From contig NZ_VEGP01000050.1 in NCBI RefSeq assembly GCF_007679495.1, forward strand, positions 1-42,374: DNA of 42,374 bases, in the 5' to 3' direction. The stretch comes from Paenibacillus sp. 32O-W (lineage in GTDB: Bacteria > Bacillota > Bacilli > Paenibacillales > NBRC-103111). Both the position numbers and the translations under genes were made by a program. This document shows, piece after piece, positions 15,607 through 24,045 of the stretch (positions are counted from its first letter, which is position 1; every line of letters starts with the position of its first letter). The notes beneath the pieces are model-generated. The model was not told where the DNA came from and did not search any database. It saw only the letters and a program-made list of their open reading frames with translations.

Positions 15607-15616
15607 ATGAGAACAA

Positions 15617-15645
15617 GTATAAGGCGAAACTTATACTTTCTTATA
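15617..15645 (+). terminator. Weak intrinsic terminator of the MMPL operon
   Basis: GTATAAG (15617-15623), loop GCGAAA, CTTATAC (15630-15636), then TTTCTTATATTT. Confidence 0.5.
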
Positions 15646-15649
15646 TTTG

Positions 15650-15683
15650 AACAAAAACGAGGCGCATGCTCTGCATGCGCCTC
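15650..15683 (-). terminator. Intrinsic terminator of the minus-strand gene 15722-17068
   Basis: A perfect 11-bp stem, GAGGCGCATGC (15659-15669) with GCATGCGCCTC (15673-15683) around a 3-nt loop. Read on the minus strand it is followed by GTTTTTGTT. Confidence 0.75.
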
Positions 15684-15721
15684 TCTATTTACTACATAGG
15701 AATCTTTATGTTCTTACAGCA

Positions 15722-17068
15722 TCAGGAAGGATTGTCATGATGCTTCAAAGGGCGTTTCTTCCGCAAGATTAAGAGAACAGGATATAGGGCGATGCTGAGC
15801 AGAACCGAAACAAAGTACGCGGTCAGCAAGCTCTCGAAGAAAACCTCGGTTTCTTTAGCCCCCGTCTCCATGACGAACATCATGGTCACGAACAGGACGA
15901 CGAAGGATAGCAGGATAAGCAGGAGAGCCTTCCAGATCGTCGCTTTCCTCAGAAGATAGACGGAACCCGCATAAGCCGGAAGGTATACGACCAAGCCGAT
16001 CCACCAGTTGCCTGTGGAGATTATTCCGCGGTCAGCCGCTCCGTACAGCAAAGCCAGCCCGAGTGCCAGCAGAATATAGGGAAGCCAGAACGGGATTGCG
16101 GCCTTGGCTTTGGCTTCCTTCAGTTTTACCTCCCTTTGCTGATTAGCCTGCTCGCGTGAGGCCGCAGTCGCCAATTGCTCAAAGCGGAGGTGGAAATCCG
16201 CGGGCCTGCCGACTCCCGTCCACCCCCGGGCTTGACGAGGGGCGCCTTGGGCCCCGGTATAACGGCCGGGACCCTCCATATGCCGTGCATCGCCTCTGCC
16301 GCCGGCCCCCTCATCGGTTTCGGCCATGCTGTCTTGTTGGTCTATGTGGCCGGATGGATCAACGGCCCCGTCTGCCGATTTAATGGCCGCATCCTCGTCT
16401 CCGAAGTCCGACAGAGGCCACTCTTCCCTTTCTTTGCCGTAAACCTCCAGCAGTTGTTCGTCGGGAAGAATATCCAAGAGATGAATACAGATCCGAATCG
16501 GAATACCGTTCTTGCCGGTTTCCTTCAGCCATTGATTGATGCTGTGGTCATCTTTGAAATAGATCCGGGCCAGCTTCCTTTCGCCCGCCTCCCGATAGAT
16601 AAAGAACAGGACGGGAAAGATATGGGCGTAAGGCTGTCTCTCGAAAAAGCCGGACTTTTTATACGCATAATGGTATTTCGCAATAAATTTCGAGCCCACG
16701 GCTTCTTCCACCTTGGAGAAAGGGACGAATGCGCTCTTTTTGCTTTTCAACTTCTTATCATATTGCTCGAACTCGAACCCGTCCTCGAACAACCGATAGC
16801 GGTCCAGGTGGTCATTTTCCCATATTCTTTGACGTCCTGCTCTCACGGCTACCCAGATGAGATACCCTCCGAGCGGCAGTCCGGCGATAAAGCAAATGAC
16901 GGCCCAGACTGTGCTAAATTGAACAAGATAGAAAGGCAGGGCGACCAAGCCTAAGCCTAACGCCAACAGGAAGAACAGAGCTTCGAAAGTAAGAATCCAA
17001 TAGAAGGGCTGCATTTTTACTTCCTGACGTTCGTAGAGGACAGGTTTATCCGTATTCCATGTTTCCAT
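15722..17068 (-). CDS. Multi-pass membrane protein with a low-complexity linker, unknown function
   Basis: A 448-residue protein. Residues about 20-75 form two membrane helices. Residues about 85-200 are a cytoplasmic beta-rich domain with RYRLFEDGFEFEQYDKK and SKVEEAV, resembling YcxB-like membrane-associated PH-type domains. Residues about 215-300 are a Gly/Arg/Asp-rich linker (GAGGRGDARHMEGPGR). Residues about 320-440 form four more helices. GAGAGGGGATG lies 8 nt before ATG 17068. It is followed by its own terminator and lies downstream of another membrane gene in the same direction. The linker DNA is richer in GC than its surroundings, so a recent insertion there is possible. I do not recognise a function. 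Confidence 0.65.
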   Translation of the reverse strand: METWNTDKPVLYERQEVKMQPFYWILTFEALFFLLALGLGLVALPFYLVQFSTVWAVICFIAGLPLGGYLIWVAVRAGRQRIWENDHLDRYRLFEDGFEFEQYDKKLKSKKSAFVPFSKVEEAVGSKFIAKYHYAYKKSGFFERQPYAHIFPVLFFIYREAGERKLARIYFKDDHSINQWLKETGKNGIPIRICIHLLDILPDEQLLEVYGKEREEWPLSDFGDEDAAIKSADGAVDPSGHIDQQDSMAETDEGAGGRGDARHMEGPGRYTGAQGAPRQARGWTGVGRPADFHLRFEQLATAASREQANQQREVKLKEAKAKAAIPFWLPYILLALGLALLYGAADRGIISTGNWWIGLVVYLPAYAGSVYLLRKATIWKALLLILLSFVVLFVTMMFVMETGAKETEVFFESLLTAYFVSVLLSIALYPVLLILRKKRPLKHHDNPS

Positions 17069-17182
17069 AAGTCATCCCCTCTCTTGGCAAGCTGCGGAAT
17101 ATCTTTTATTCACATAAGAATCTTTAAGTTCGTTAAAAGTCTTATTACGAGGCTTACTTCTATTAAGTTTGGATTCTGCTGC

Positions 17183-17719
17183 TTAGCTCGCTGTCTTGTA
17201 GGTCATCCACCGGTATCGGAATTGTTCGATTTTATCATCCGTATAAATGCGTTTCAGCTTCCTGCGTTCACCCGGCTTCAGATCGGTAACCTCGATAGTT
17301 TCCGAGATGACCTTGTTGCCGTCCTTGTTGTACAGCATCAGGTTAAGCTTGCCGCTGGCCAAGTGCTGCTGACTATAGTTACCGACATAAACTTCGCTGA
17401 TATAATCGCCATCATCATTCCCGGAGCTGACGGCTATCACCAATTGATCGGCGGTGGAGAGCTTCGACTTTTGCTGTTGAATGGTTTCGAATTGGCGGTC
17501 CAGAATTTCATTCATATGCTGCTCTGCGGAGAAGCTCTCATATTGAATCACACCGTTTACAAATACCGTAATGGCATAGAAGGACAAGAAAGCTTTCAAG
17601 GTTCCCGAAAGAATGGTCTTCCGGTCATATTTGCCGAGAATGAGCGAGACTGCCGCAACGACAGTGAGCACTAATGCAATGGAAGCCCAGGGAGTAATAA
17701 AAATCGATGTAATATTCAC
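17183..17719 (-). CDS. Two-helix membrane protein with an extracytoplasmic domain, unknown function
   Basis: A 178-residue protein starting at GTG 17719, with GGAGGTGG (17728-17735) suitably upstream; GTG 17731 would overlap that site. Hydrophobic segments cover about residues 6-28 and 42-58. The rest (about 65-178) is a soluble domain with a short coiled coil (ILDRQFETIQQQKSKL) and a beta-rich part (EVYVGNYSQQHLASGKLNLMLYN) like the secreted beta-sandwich domains of FxLYD type. It precedes the membrane gene 15722-17068 on the same strand, about 115 nt away, possibly as an operon. No family assigned with confidence. Confidence 0.6.
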   Translation of the reverse strand: MNITSIFITPWASIALVLTVVAAVSLILGKYDRKTILSGTLKAFLSFYAITVFVNGVIQYESFSAEQHMNEILDRQFETIQQQKSKLSTADQLVIAVSSGNDDGDYISEVYVGNYSQQHLASGKLNLMLYNKDGNKVISETIEVTDLKPGERRKLKRIYTDDKIEQFRYRWMTYKTAS

Positions 17720-18023
17720 GCGAACAACCACCTCCGATTACCTCAAGAAATAGGGCACAACACCTTGTAAATCATAAACGGTCCCGAGCGAAAAGAAAAC
17801 CATCTGCCTGAAAAATAGGGCGAATGTCGCAGGGATGAAGCAGGAGTCTGCTTATACCGCATTTAGATAATCATATACGGGGAAGGCCGGTGGACCGTTT
17901 CATTTTCGGAGCGAAGTTTAGCGGAAAGCATTTTTTATTGAAAACAGATGGGAAACTCCCGTCATCCAAGGTATAGTAGAATAAGATGGAAGCATAAACA
18001 TTTACAGGATAGGCGGTGGAACA

Positions 18024-18986
18024 ATGGATTTTGAACAGATCAGAACGTTGGCGGACAGAATCAGGCATAACGTTCACCAGGTGATTGTCGGTAAGGATGA
18101 AGTTGTGGATTTGCTGCTGGTTGCGCTTGTCTCTTCCGGTCATGTCCTACTGGAGGACGTTCCGGGAACCGGGAAGACACTGCTGGCCAAGGCGATGGCC
18201 AAATCATTGGGATGCACCTTCAGAAGAATTCAGTTTACCCCTGATCTTCTGCCTTCCGATTTGAGCGGGATTAATTATTACAATCAGAAAACGGGTGACT
18301 TCGAGTTCAGAGAGGGGCCCATTTTCTCGCAAATTGTCCTGGCCGACGAGATTAACCGCGCTACTCCGCGAACCCAATCCAGCTTGCTGGAATGTATGGA
18401 GGAACGGCAGATTACGGTGGATGGCGAGACACGCCGCCTGGACCGGCCATTCCTGGTTATCGCTACGCAGAATCCGGTCGAGAATCAGGGGACTTTTCCT
18501 TTGCCGGAGGCCCAGTTGGACCGTTTCCTGATCAAAGTTAAGATGGGATACCCGACATCGGAGGAAGCGGTCGATATTCTCAGACGGTTTAAGGAAGAAA
18601 ATCCGCTCGACCGGATCGAAGCCGTCGCATCTGCCCGGGATATCGTAGCGGCGCAGGACCGGTATTCGCAGATCAAGGTAAGCGAAGATATATTGCGATA
18701 TATGATTGCCATCGTTGAGAAAACGAGAGCGCATAGCGAGGTGGCCATGGGCGTCAGTCCGCGGGGAAGCCAAGCTTTATTGAAAGCGGTTCAAGTTTAC
18801 GCAATCCTGCAAGGAAGAGACTATGTCACTCCCGATGATGTGAAGGCGATGGCCAAGCCGGTGCTGGCTCATCGAATCCTGTTGAGGAACGCCATGCGAT
18901 ACAAGGATCGGATGGACGAGCAGGTGATCGATAAAATATTGGGAGAGACCGAGACTCCCTCCGAAGAGTCATTGCTTAAGAGGTAA
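18024..18986 (+). CDS. MoxR family AAA+ ATPase
   Basis: A 320-residue AAA+ ATPase: Walker A EDVPGTGKTLLAKA (about residues 44-57), Walker B VLADEINRATPRTQSS (about 108-123), sensor 1 ATQNPVENQGTFPLPEAQLDR (first part about 148-156) and sensor 2 near VSPRGSQALLKA. MoxR proteins act as chaperones that mature or regulate partner complexes. The next gene encodes a DUF58 protein, the normal partner, 3 nt downstream. The ribosome site is AGGCGGTGGA before ATG 18024. The 17732-18023 interval upstream holds no gene; it should carry the promoter. Confidence 0.93.
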   Translation: MDFEQIRTLADRIRHNVHQVIVGKDEVVDLLLVALVSSGHVLLEDVPGTGKTLLAKAMAKSLGCTFRRIQFTPDLLPSDLSGINYYNQKTGDFEFREGPIFSQIVLADEINRATPRTQSSLLECMEERQITVDGETRRLDRPFLVIATQNPVENQGTFPLPEAQLDRFLIKVKMGYPTSEEAVDILRRFKEENPLDRIEAVASARDIVAAQDRYSQIKVSEDILRYMIAIVEKTRAHSEVAMGVSPRGSQALLKAVQVYAILQGRDYVTPDDVKAMAKPVLAHRILLRNAMRYKDRMDEQVIDKILGETETPSEESLLKR

Positions 18987-18989
18987 GAA

Positions 18990-20093
18990 ATGGGCATACA
19001 CTGGATTTTATTTGTCAGTTTTATTGTCGTACTTGCCCAGAGCTTTCTATATAAAAGAAAAGCTCTCAAGCATCTGTCCGTCGGGCGAAGCTTCAACAAG
19101 GCTGCCGTCTTCGAAGGGGAAGAGGTCCAGCTGGTGGAGAGGATCGCCAACCGCAAGTGGCTGCCTGTTCCCTGGTTGAAGCTGGAGTCGCTGATCCATG
19201 CCAATCTGCAGTTTCAGAAGCAGTATAATCTGAATATCAGCGGGGGCCAGATGTTCCAGAATCACTCCAGTCTGTTCAGCTTGATGCCCTACACCCAGAT
19301 CACCCGCCGGCATTATATCCGCTGCATGAAGAGAGGGGCCTATTCGCTGGATACCGCCACCCTCACTTGCGGAGATCTGCTCGGAATGCAGTCGGTCTTC
19401 AAGACCGTCCCCGTTTCGGCCCAGCTGCTGGTCTACCCGAAGACCGTCCCTATGGAAGAGATTCCCCTTCCTTACCGCAGCTGGCAGGGAGACTTGCTCG
19501 TACGTCGCTGGATCATGGAGGACCCGTTCATGATCAATGGCGTCCGGGAATACCGCTATGGGGATTCCATGAAGGATGTGAACTGGAAGGCAACGGCCCG
19601 GGTCGGCACGCTCCAGGTTCATAACCGGGGGTTTACGGCCGATCACCGGTTGATGATCTGCGTTAATTTCGAAGTGTCTGAGGAAATGTGGAACGCAGTC
19701 ACCGACCCCGAATTGATCGAACGGGGAATCTCCTATGCGGCGACCTTGGCGGAGGACGGTATCCGGCAAGGGATGGAGGTCGGGTTCGGATGCAACGGTT
19801 ATACCGTCGATCAGCCGAATGAGGCCGTGCGCATCGAGCCGGTCAGCGGACAGGAGCATCTGACGCTGCTCTATGAGATCATGGCCAAGCTGGTTATAGA
19901 GTGCAGCTGCGAGATGTCGGCATTCCTCGAGGCGGAAGCCTGGAACGGAAACCAGAACACGGTCTACCTGTTAATCACTCCTTATGTAAGCGCTAAAATG
20001 CAGGATAAAATCCATCGGTTGGAATCAAACGGAAACAGGGTGGAAATCATCCCGCTGAACCGCAGTGAAGGGGGGGAACAGGCCAGTGCGTAG
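18990..20093 (+). CDS. DUF58 domain protein (MoxR partner)
   Basis: A 367-residue protein with an N-terminal membrane anchor (about residues 4-20) and a conserved DUF58 core near residues 170-210: a REYRYGDSMKDVNWKATAR block followed by the start of a von Willebrand A-like fold (LMICVNFE). Upstream lies a beta-rich region with RHYIRCMKRGAYSLDTATLTCGD typical of the family. It works with MoxR-type ATPases; the exact function in Firmicutes is unknown. It lies between moxR (3-nt gap) and a DUF4129 gene (8-nt overlap). Confidence 0.9.
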   Translation: MGIHWILFVSFIVVLAQSFLYKRKALKHLSVGRSFNKAAVFEGEEVQLVERIANRKWLPVPWLKLESLIHANLQFQKQYNLNISGGQMFQNHSSLFSLMPYTQITRRHYIRCMKRGAYSLDTATLTCGDLLGMQSVFKTVPVSAQLLVYPKTVPMEEIPLPYRSWQGDLLVRRWIMEDPFMINGVREYRYGDSMKDVNWKATARVGTLQVHNRGFTADHRLMICVNFEVSEEMWNAVTDPELIERGISYAATLAEDGIRQGMEVGFGCNGYTVDQPNEAVRIEPVSGQEHLTLLYEIMAKLVIECSCEMSAFLEAEAWNGNQNTVYLLITPYVSAKMQDKIHRLESNGNRVEIIPLNRSEGGEQASA

Positions 20094-21417
20094 AATGATC
20101 CTATCGTTAAAGGGCTGGATGCATGGCTGCATCGAGATGCTGTTGTTTATGCCGCTAGTTATCCTGCCCGGCATTTTCCTCTCCCTAGAAGGCAAGCTCC
20201 CGCTATGGCTTGTTCTGCTGGCGGTATTCTATCTGGCGGGTACTACCTCTATTGTCCTTCTACGGATAACGAGGAGGTTTTGGCTGCTGCTGTATGCTCT
20301 GGCTGTTACCGGGCTGCTTTCCATAGCCGTCTTTGGCAACGAAGTGGCCGGCTGGGTCACCTGGGCCATCGGCTTGCTCGCCTTCTATAGGGGGGCGTAT
20401 ATGGCCTTCCGGAATGCGGTCGATGTTTACCCGGAGATGTTCTACTGGCTCGGGCCGATTATTTATTTCGTCACCTCCATCTTTTACTTCAAGCTGGAGA
20501 GGCTGACCCCTTATATTCCTTTGATGTTTTGGTTCGGACTGGCCTCCCTGGTCGTCAGCATGCTCATGTCCAATCACGTTCATCTGCAATGGGCGGCACT
20601 GTCCCGCAACAAGAATCAGAAGGCGGAAGAAGAGCAGAAGCTGGGGGCGGGCCTTCTGTGGCAGAATCGCTTCCTTCTTCTCTTCCTGTTGGTTCTGATC
20701 ATGCTTGTCAGTCTCTGGAAGCAGATGAAGGACGGCATTGCCTGGCTGTATGCACGGCTGATCGGCTGGCTTAGCACGTTGTTCTCCTCCGAAGAAGCCG
20801 AGCTTCCGCCGCCTGAGTCTCCCTCGGCTCCAAACCTGTCCGCGCCTCCCGGGCTCGAGAGGGGAGAGCCGTCCGCATTCTTCGTTTGGCTGGAGAAGGC
20901 GGCCTTGTTCGTCTTTTACATCGTTATACTGCTTGCTTCCCTGGCGCTTCTTTATTGGCTCGCCAAGAAAGCGGCCGCTGCTGCCCGCTGGCTTAACCGG
21001 TGGCTGGCCGCGAGAATGAACAGGCAGGGCCTGGATTTATCCGAGAGCAGCGGGTATACCGATGAGGAGGAGAAGCTGGAGGGCGGGCTCGGTCATTGGC
21101 GCAGAAGCACCGCAGACCGTCTTCAAGCCTGGTTCGAGCAATGGCGAAACCGGGAGCCGAAGTGGGAAGCCTTGCGCAGCGATCGGGATAAGGCCCGCTA
21201 TCTGTATCGGCATTATATCTGGAAGCAGGTGGAGCAAGGGCGCCCCTTCGACGCGTCATGGACTCCCAAGGAGGCTATGCGTGAATGGAGCGGGAAGGGG
21301 ATCACCGACGGCGATTCCATCGAGCCGCTTATAGAAGCTTATGAGCAGGCAAGATACGGGGAGCAGGAACCGAATGGCGATCTGGAACGGCTCAAGCAGC
21401 GGCTTAGAATCAAGTGA
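20086..21417 (+). CDS. Polytopic membrane protein with C-terminal DUF4129-like domain
   Basis: A 443-residue protein starting at GTG 20086, inside the end of the DUF58 gene, with AAGGGGGG about 9 nt upstream. About six membrane helices occupy the N-terminal 230 residues, then a Pro/Ser-rich loop (about 235-265), another helix (about 270-295), and a cytoplasmic C-terminus with the DUF4129-type pattern ARYLYRHYIWKQ...WTPKEAMREW (about 374-405). In many genomes this third gene is a TgpA-type protein of about 700-750 residues that contains a transglutaminase core; no Cys-His-Asp core is visible here, so this looks like a non-catalytic version. Confidence 0.75.
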   Translation: MRRMILSLKGWMHGCIEMLLFMPLVILPGIFLSLEGKLPLWLVLLAVFYLAGTTSIVLLRITRRFWLLLYALAVTGLLSIAVFGNEVAGWVTWAIGLLAFYRGAYMAFRNAVDVYPEMFYWLGPIIYFVTSIFYFKLERLTPYIPLMFWFGLASLVVSMLMSNHVHLQWAALSRNKNQKAEEEQKLGAGLLWQNRFLLLFLLVLIMLVSLWKQMKDGIAWLYARLIGWLSTLFSSEEAELPPPESPSAPNLSAPPGLERGEPSAFFVWLEKAALFVFYIVILLASLALLYWLAKKAAAAARWLNRWLAARMNRQGLDLSESSGYTDEEEKLEGGLGHWRRSTADRLQAWFEQWRNREPKWEALRSDRDKARYLYRHYIWKQVEQGRPFDASWTPKEAMREWSGKGITDGDSIEPLIEAYEQARYGEQEPNGDLERLKQRLRIK

Positions 21418-21441
21418 GCCCCGCATAATTAAGAAAAGGGC

Positions 21442-21506
21442 GGATTCTCTCTATCTATCATCCAAGCTATCGGAACGGAATAGCATAAATTATTATTAAG
21501 AGAATC
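21442..21506 (+). other. Nested inverted repeats in the 3' region of the MoxR operon
   Basis: GATTCTCT (21443-21450) pairs with AGAGAATC (21499-21506) and encloses a GCTAT/ATAGC hairpin (21466-21484). No U-run follows directly; the real terminator is at 21535. The rest of the 21418-21752 gap shows a TATAAT-like -10 at 21716-21721 before the MATE gene, without a clear -35. Confidence 0.45.
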
Positions 21507-21534
21507 TCCTCTCTCTCTGCCAACTTCATTTACA

Positions 21535-21567
21535 AGAAAAGCCGGGCCTTGGGGGTTCGGCTTTTCT
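21535..21567 (+). terminator. Intrinsic terminator of the MoxR operon
   Basis: AGAAAAGCCG (21535-21544) pairs with CGGCTTTTCT (21558-21567); the T-rich arm itself supplies the run. Confidence 0.7.
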
Positions 21568-21752
21568 CGCCATTTGCACGAAGGGGAACGGCAGAGCACC
21601 GAACCTACCGCAAAATGGCTGATTCTTCCTGAAAGTCAGTGAATTTATGGAACATTTGGAGGAATTGGGGTTCAGGCAACTGCTGGCTGCGAATGCGTTA
21701 TCAGGCGGGGTCTAGTATAATATAGGAAAAATGCCAAGTTGCAGAAGCGAAG

Positions 21753-23195
21753 GTGAACGAAATTAAGGGAGAGCTAGCGAGTCCTAACCCGGAACCAGGC
21801 AAGAGGAAAGCTCGTCCTGATGCCGGTCAGTTGTCGGACTCCTTTACCGAAGTCGATATTGATGACCGAAAAGCCGTCCGAAAGCGCATTCTTCAATTAG
21901 CCGGACCGTCCCTCGTAGAGATGCTGCTGCTTAATATGGTGCAGATGTTGAATATGATCATGGTAGGGCGGGTAGGAGCGGAGGCTGTGGCTGCGGTTGG
22001 GCTGACGAATCAGCCCTTTTTTCTTCTGTTGGCCCTATTTATGACCTTGAACGTAGGGACTACGGTCATTGTGGCCCGTTCCATCGGCTCGGGCGATGTG
22101 GAAGAAGCCAATCGTGCCGCCGGCCAGGCCTTCCTGTTGAACATCATCCTTGCCGTAGTCGTCATTCTGTTCAGCTATATATATGCCGAAGATATGCTCA
22201 TATTAATGGGGGCCTCCCCCGAAGTACTGGTGGAAGGGGTGGCATACGCCAAAATTATTTTCCTGTCCATCGGATTCACGACGGTCTCCATGAGCTTGTC
22301 GGCCATATTACGGGGCTCGGGCAATACGAAGACTCCTATGAAAATCAATGTCTTGTCCAATGCACTGGTCGTCCTCATCGGCTTTCCGCTGATCTATGGA
22401 CTGTTTGGTTTCCCGCGGCTTGGGGTGGTAGGAGCGGCGATTTCTACGATGATAGCTAACTTTACCGCTATGACCTGGGTTGTATATGTTCTGTTCAGCG
22501 GCCAATCGACCGTCCGGCTGACGTTAAAATCGATCTTCCGCTTCGATGTCGGACTGATTCGGAAAATATTAAAAATCGGGCTGCCCGCAGCCGGCGAACA
22601 ATTCGCCATGCGAGGGGGCCAGCTTATTTTCAGCAAGGTCGTCGCCGGATTGGGGACGGTCACCTTTGCCGCCAATCAGATTGCTTTCAGCATTCTCGGA
22701 CTGACGTTTATGCCCGGAATGGCCTTCGCGCTTGTAGCTACTACGATGGTAGGCCAATCGCTCGGAGCAGGCAAGCCGGAGCTGGCGGATAAATTCGGCT
22801 GGGAGATTCGTAAGCTGGGGGTCATCGTAGCTGCTTCGCTGGGCGTGGTCTTTATTCTGTTCGCTCCATACATTATGATGCCGTATACGAATGATCCGGA
22901 GATTATCAAGCAGGGGAGCATAGCCCTGAGAGTAGTCGGTTTTGTTCAGGTCTCCCAAGCGACTCAGTTTATATTGGCGGGGGCGCTGCGCGGAGCCGGG
23001 GATACGAAGTTTCCTCTATATTCCACTTTCATCGGAGTATGGGGCTTCCGTGTCATTCTCAGCCTGCTGTTCGTGCTATGGTTGGAATGGGGAATACTGG
23101 GGGCTTGGCTGGGAATTGCGGCGGATCAGATCATCCGGTCTGTTCTTATCTACCGGCGGTATAAGGGTGGAAAGTGGAAAACGATGAACATGTAG
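21753..23195 (+). CDS. MATE family efflux transporter
   Basis: A 480-residue MATE antiporter with twelve hydrophobic segments in two homologous halves. Family signatures include AGPSLVEMLLLNMVQMLNMI in helix 1, VAAVGLTNQPFF, the repeated SLSAILRGSGNTKTPM and FILAGALRGAGDTKFP blocks at equivalent points of each half, and LVATTMVGQSLGAGKPE. It exports cationic drugs or metabolites using sodium or proton gradients. A hydrophilic 45-residue leader precedes the first helix. The GTG start at 21753 has only a weak ribosome site (GAAGCGAAG), so the exact start is uncertain. Monocistronic. Confidence 0.9.
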   Translation: MNEIKGELASPNPEPGKRKARPDAGQLSDSFTEVDIDDRKAVRKRILQLAGPSLVEMLLLNMVQMLNMIMVGRVGAEAVAAVGLTNQPFFLLLALFMTLNVGTTVIVARSIGSGDVEEANRAAGQAFLLNIILAVVVILFSYIYAEDMLILMGASPEVLVEGVAYAKIIFLSIGFTTVSMSLSAILRGSGNTKTPMKINVLSNALVVLIGFPLIYGLFGFPRLGVVGAAISTMIANFTAMTWVVYVLFSGQSTVRLTLKSIFRFDVGLIRKILKIGLPAAGEQFAMRGGQLIFSKVVAGLGTVTFAANQIAFSILGLTFMPGMAFALVATTMVGQSLGAGKPELADKFGWEIRKLGVIVAASLGVVFILFAPYIMMPYTNDPEIIKQGSIALRVVGFVQVSQATQFILAGALRGAGDTKFPLYSTFIGVWGFRVILSLLFVLWLEWGILGAWLGIAADQIIRSVLIYRRYKGGKWKTMNM

Positions 23196-23274
23196 CCCGA
23201 TTTGCCTGAAACGTATAGCTTGCAGTCACGTAAAATATAATATAGTCGAATAAGTTGTGAGGAGGAAAAGAACT

Positions 23275-23577
23275 ATGAACCGGGATACTGCGCGTTTGCT
23301 GGGTGCGATTCAAATAATAATCGAGATAGCTATCATTATCGGATTTGTGTTCGCCCTTATTCCGTTTTTGTATTTATGGTCGTCCGGTTGGGTATTTCCG
23401 CTTGTCATTATCAGCTTCATCTTTTCTTTGTTCCTGAAGAACGATACGATGTTCTCGACAGGGCTGAATATTTTGATGGCGGTTCTCAGCTTTATTCCCA
23501 TTGTCGGTTATCTGTTTCGTATTGTCGCGATTATAGTTTCGTTATACAATATCTCCAAGATCAGAAGGGCTATGTAG
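23275..23577 (+). CDS. Small three-helix membrane protein, 100 aa
   Basis: Start ATG 23275, 9 nt after AGGAGG; an in-frame ATG at 23257 would place that site inside the gene. The product is almost wholly hydrophobic, with helices at about residues 8-33, 38-55 and 62-92 and a basic C-terminus (SKIRRAM). A TATAAT (23236-23241) lies just upstream. No function recognised. It has its own terminator at 23653. Confidence 0.7.
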   Translation: MNRDTARLLGAIQIIIEIAIIIGFVFALIPFLYLWSSGWVFPLVIISFIFSLFLKNDTMFSTGLNILMAVLSFIPIVGYLFRIVAIIVSLYNISKIRRAM

Positions 23578-23652
23578 TTTAGCGATGAGCGAGATGGGCA
23601 GCCCGGCGATCAACGTGAGACAAGATCTGGATATATAATGAGGACAGCTTGT

Positions 23653-23689
23653 ACTGCCGACGAAATGACTTTTGTCGGCAGTTTTTTTG
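23653..23689 (+). terminator. Intrinsic terminator
   Basis: ACTGCCGAC (23653-23661) pairs with GTCGGCAGT (23674-23682), followed by TTTTTT. Confidence 0.85.
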
Positions 23690-23702
23690 GGGAAAAAGAT
23701 AA

Positions 23703-23891
23703 GAAAGAGGGCGCGGAATTCTGGCAGAATTACAAGTGGCAGATGTTCGCACACACTCCGCATTAAATTTATTTACCGATTTCGAGCAATATACGATTTT
23801 TAAGCCTGCAGAATTACACATTCCACATGTGAACGAAATGCTGAATCAGGTGATTAGCTGGCCTGCCGCATTAAAATCGGTTCGCAGCTAA
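23703..23891 (+). pseudogene. Remnant of an unidentified gene (C-terminal 62 codons)
   Basis: An open frame of 62 codons between stop codons has protein-like composition, including ADVRTHSALNLFTDF and ELHIPHVNEMLNQVISW, which reads like the C-terminal end of a globular enzyme. There is no ATG before codon 46 and no ribosome site before the GTG at 23736. It is isolated between two terminators (23653 and 23937). I take it as the leftover tail of a deleted gene; a 51-residue small protein from GTG 23736 is the alternative. Family not identified. Confidence 0.35.
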
Positions 23892-23936
23892 TGGATTACG
23901 ATTCGTTATAGAAAGTAACCGGAATCCGGTGGCCAA

Positions 23937-23978
23937 AATGGTTCCGATCATCCGTATGATGGTCGGAACCATTTTTTA
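23937..23978 (+). terminator. Strong intrinsic terminator
   Basis: AATGGTTCCGA (23937-23947) pairs with TCGGAACCATT (23963-23973), with CATC/GATG continuing inside, then TTTT. It follows the gene remnant and supports a former transcription unit there. Confidence 0.85.
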
Positions 23979-24045
23979 ATAGGTTATTTCTATTCTAAAA
24001 AGGCACATTAGTAGTTCGTAGCGTTCCTTGCGAAAGTTGACTCGA

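Noticed and set aside
16175-16954. Long 259-codon plus-strand frame opposite the linker region of 15722-17068
   Set aside because: The minus-strand frame has a ribosome site, membrane helices and a terminator. The plus frame owes its length to the GC-rich linker and lacks a ribosome site.
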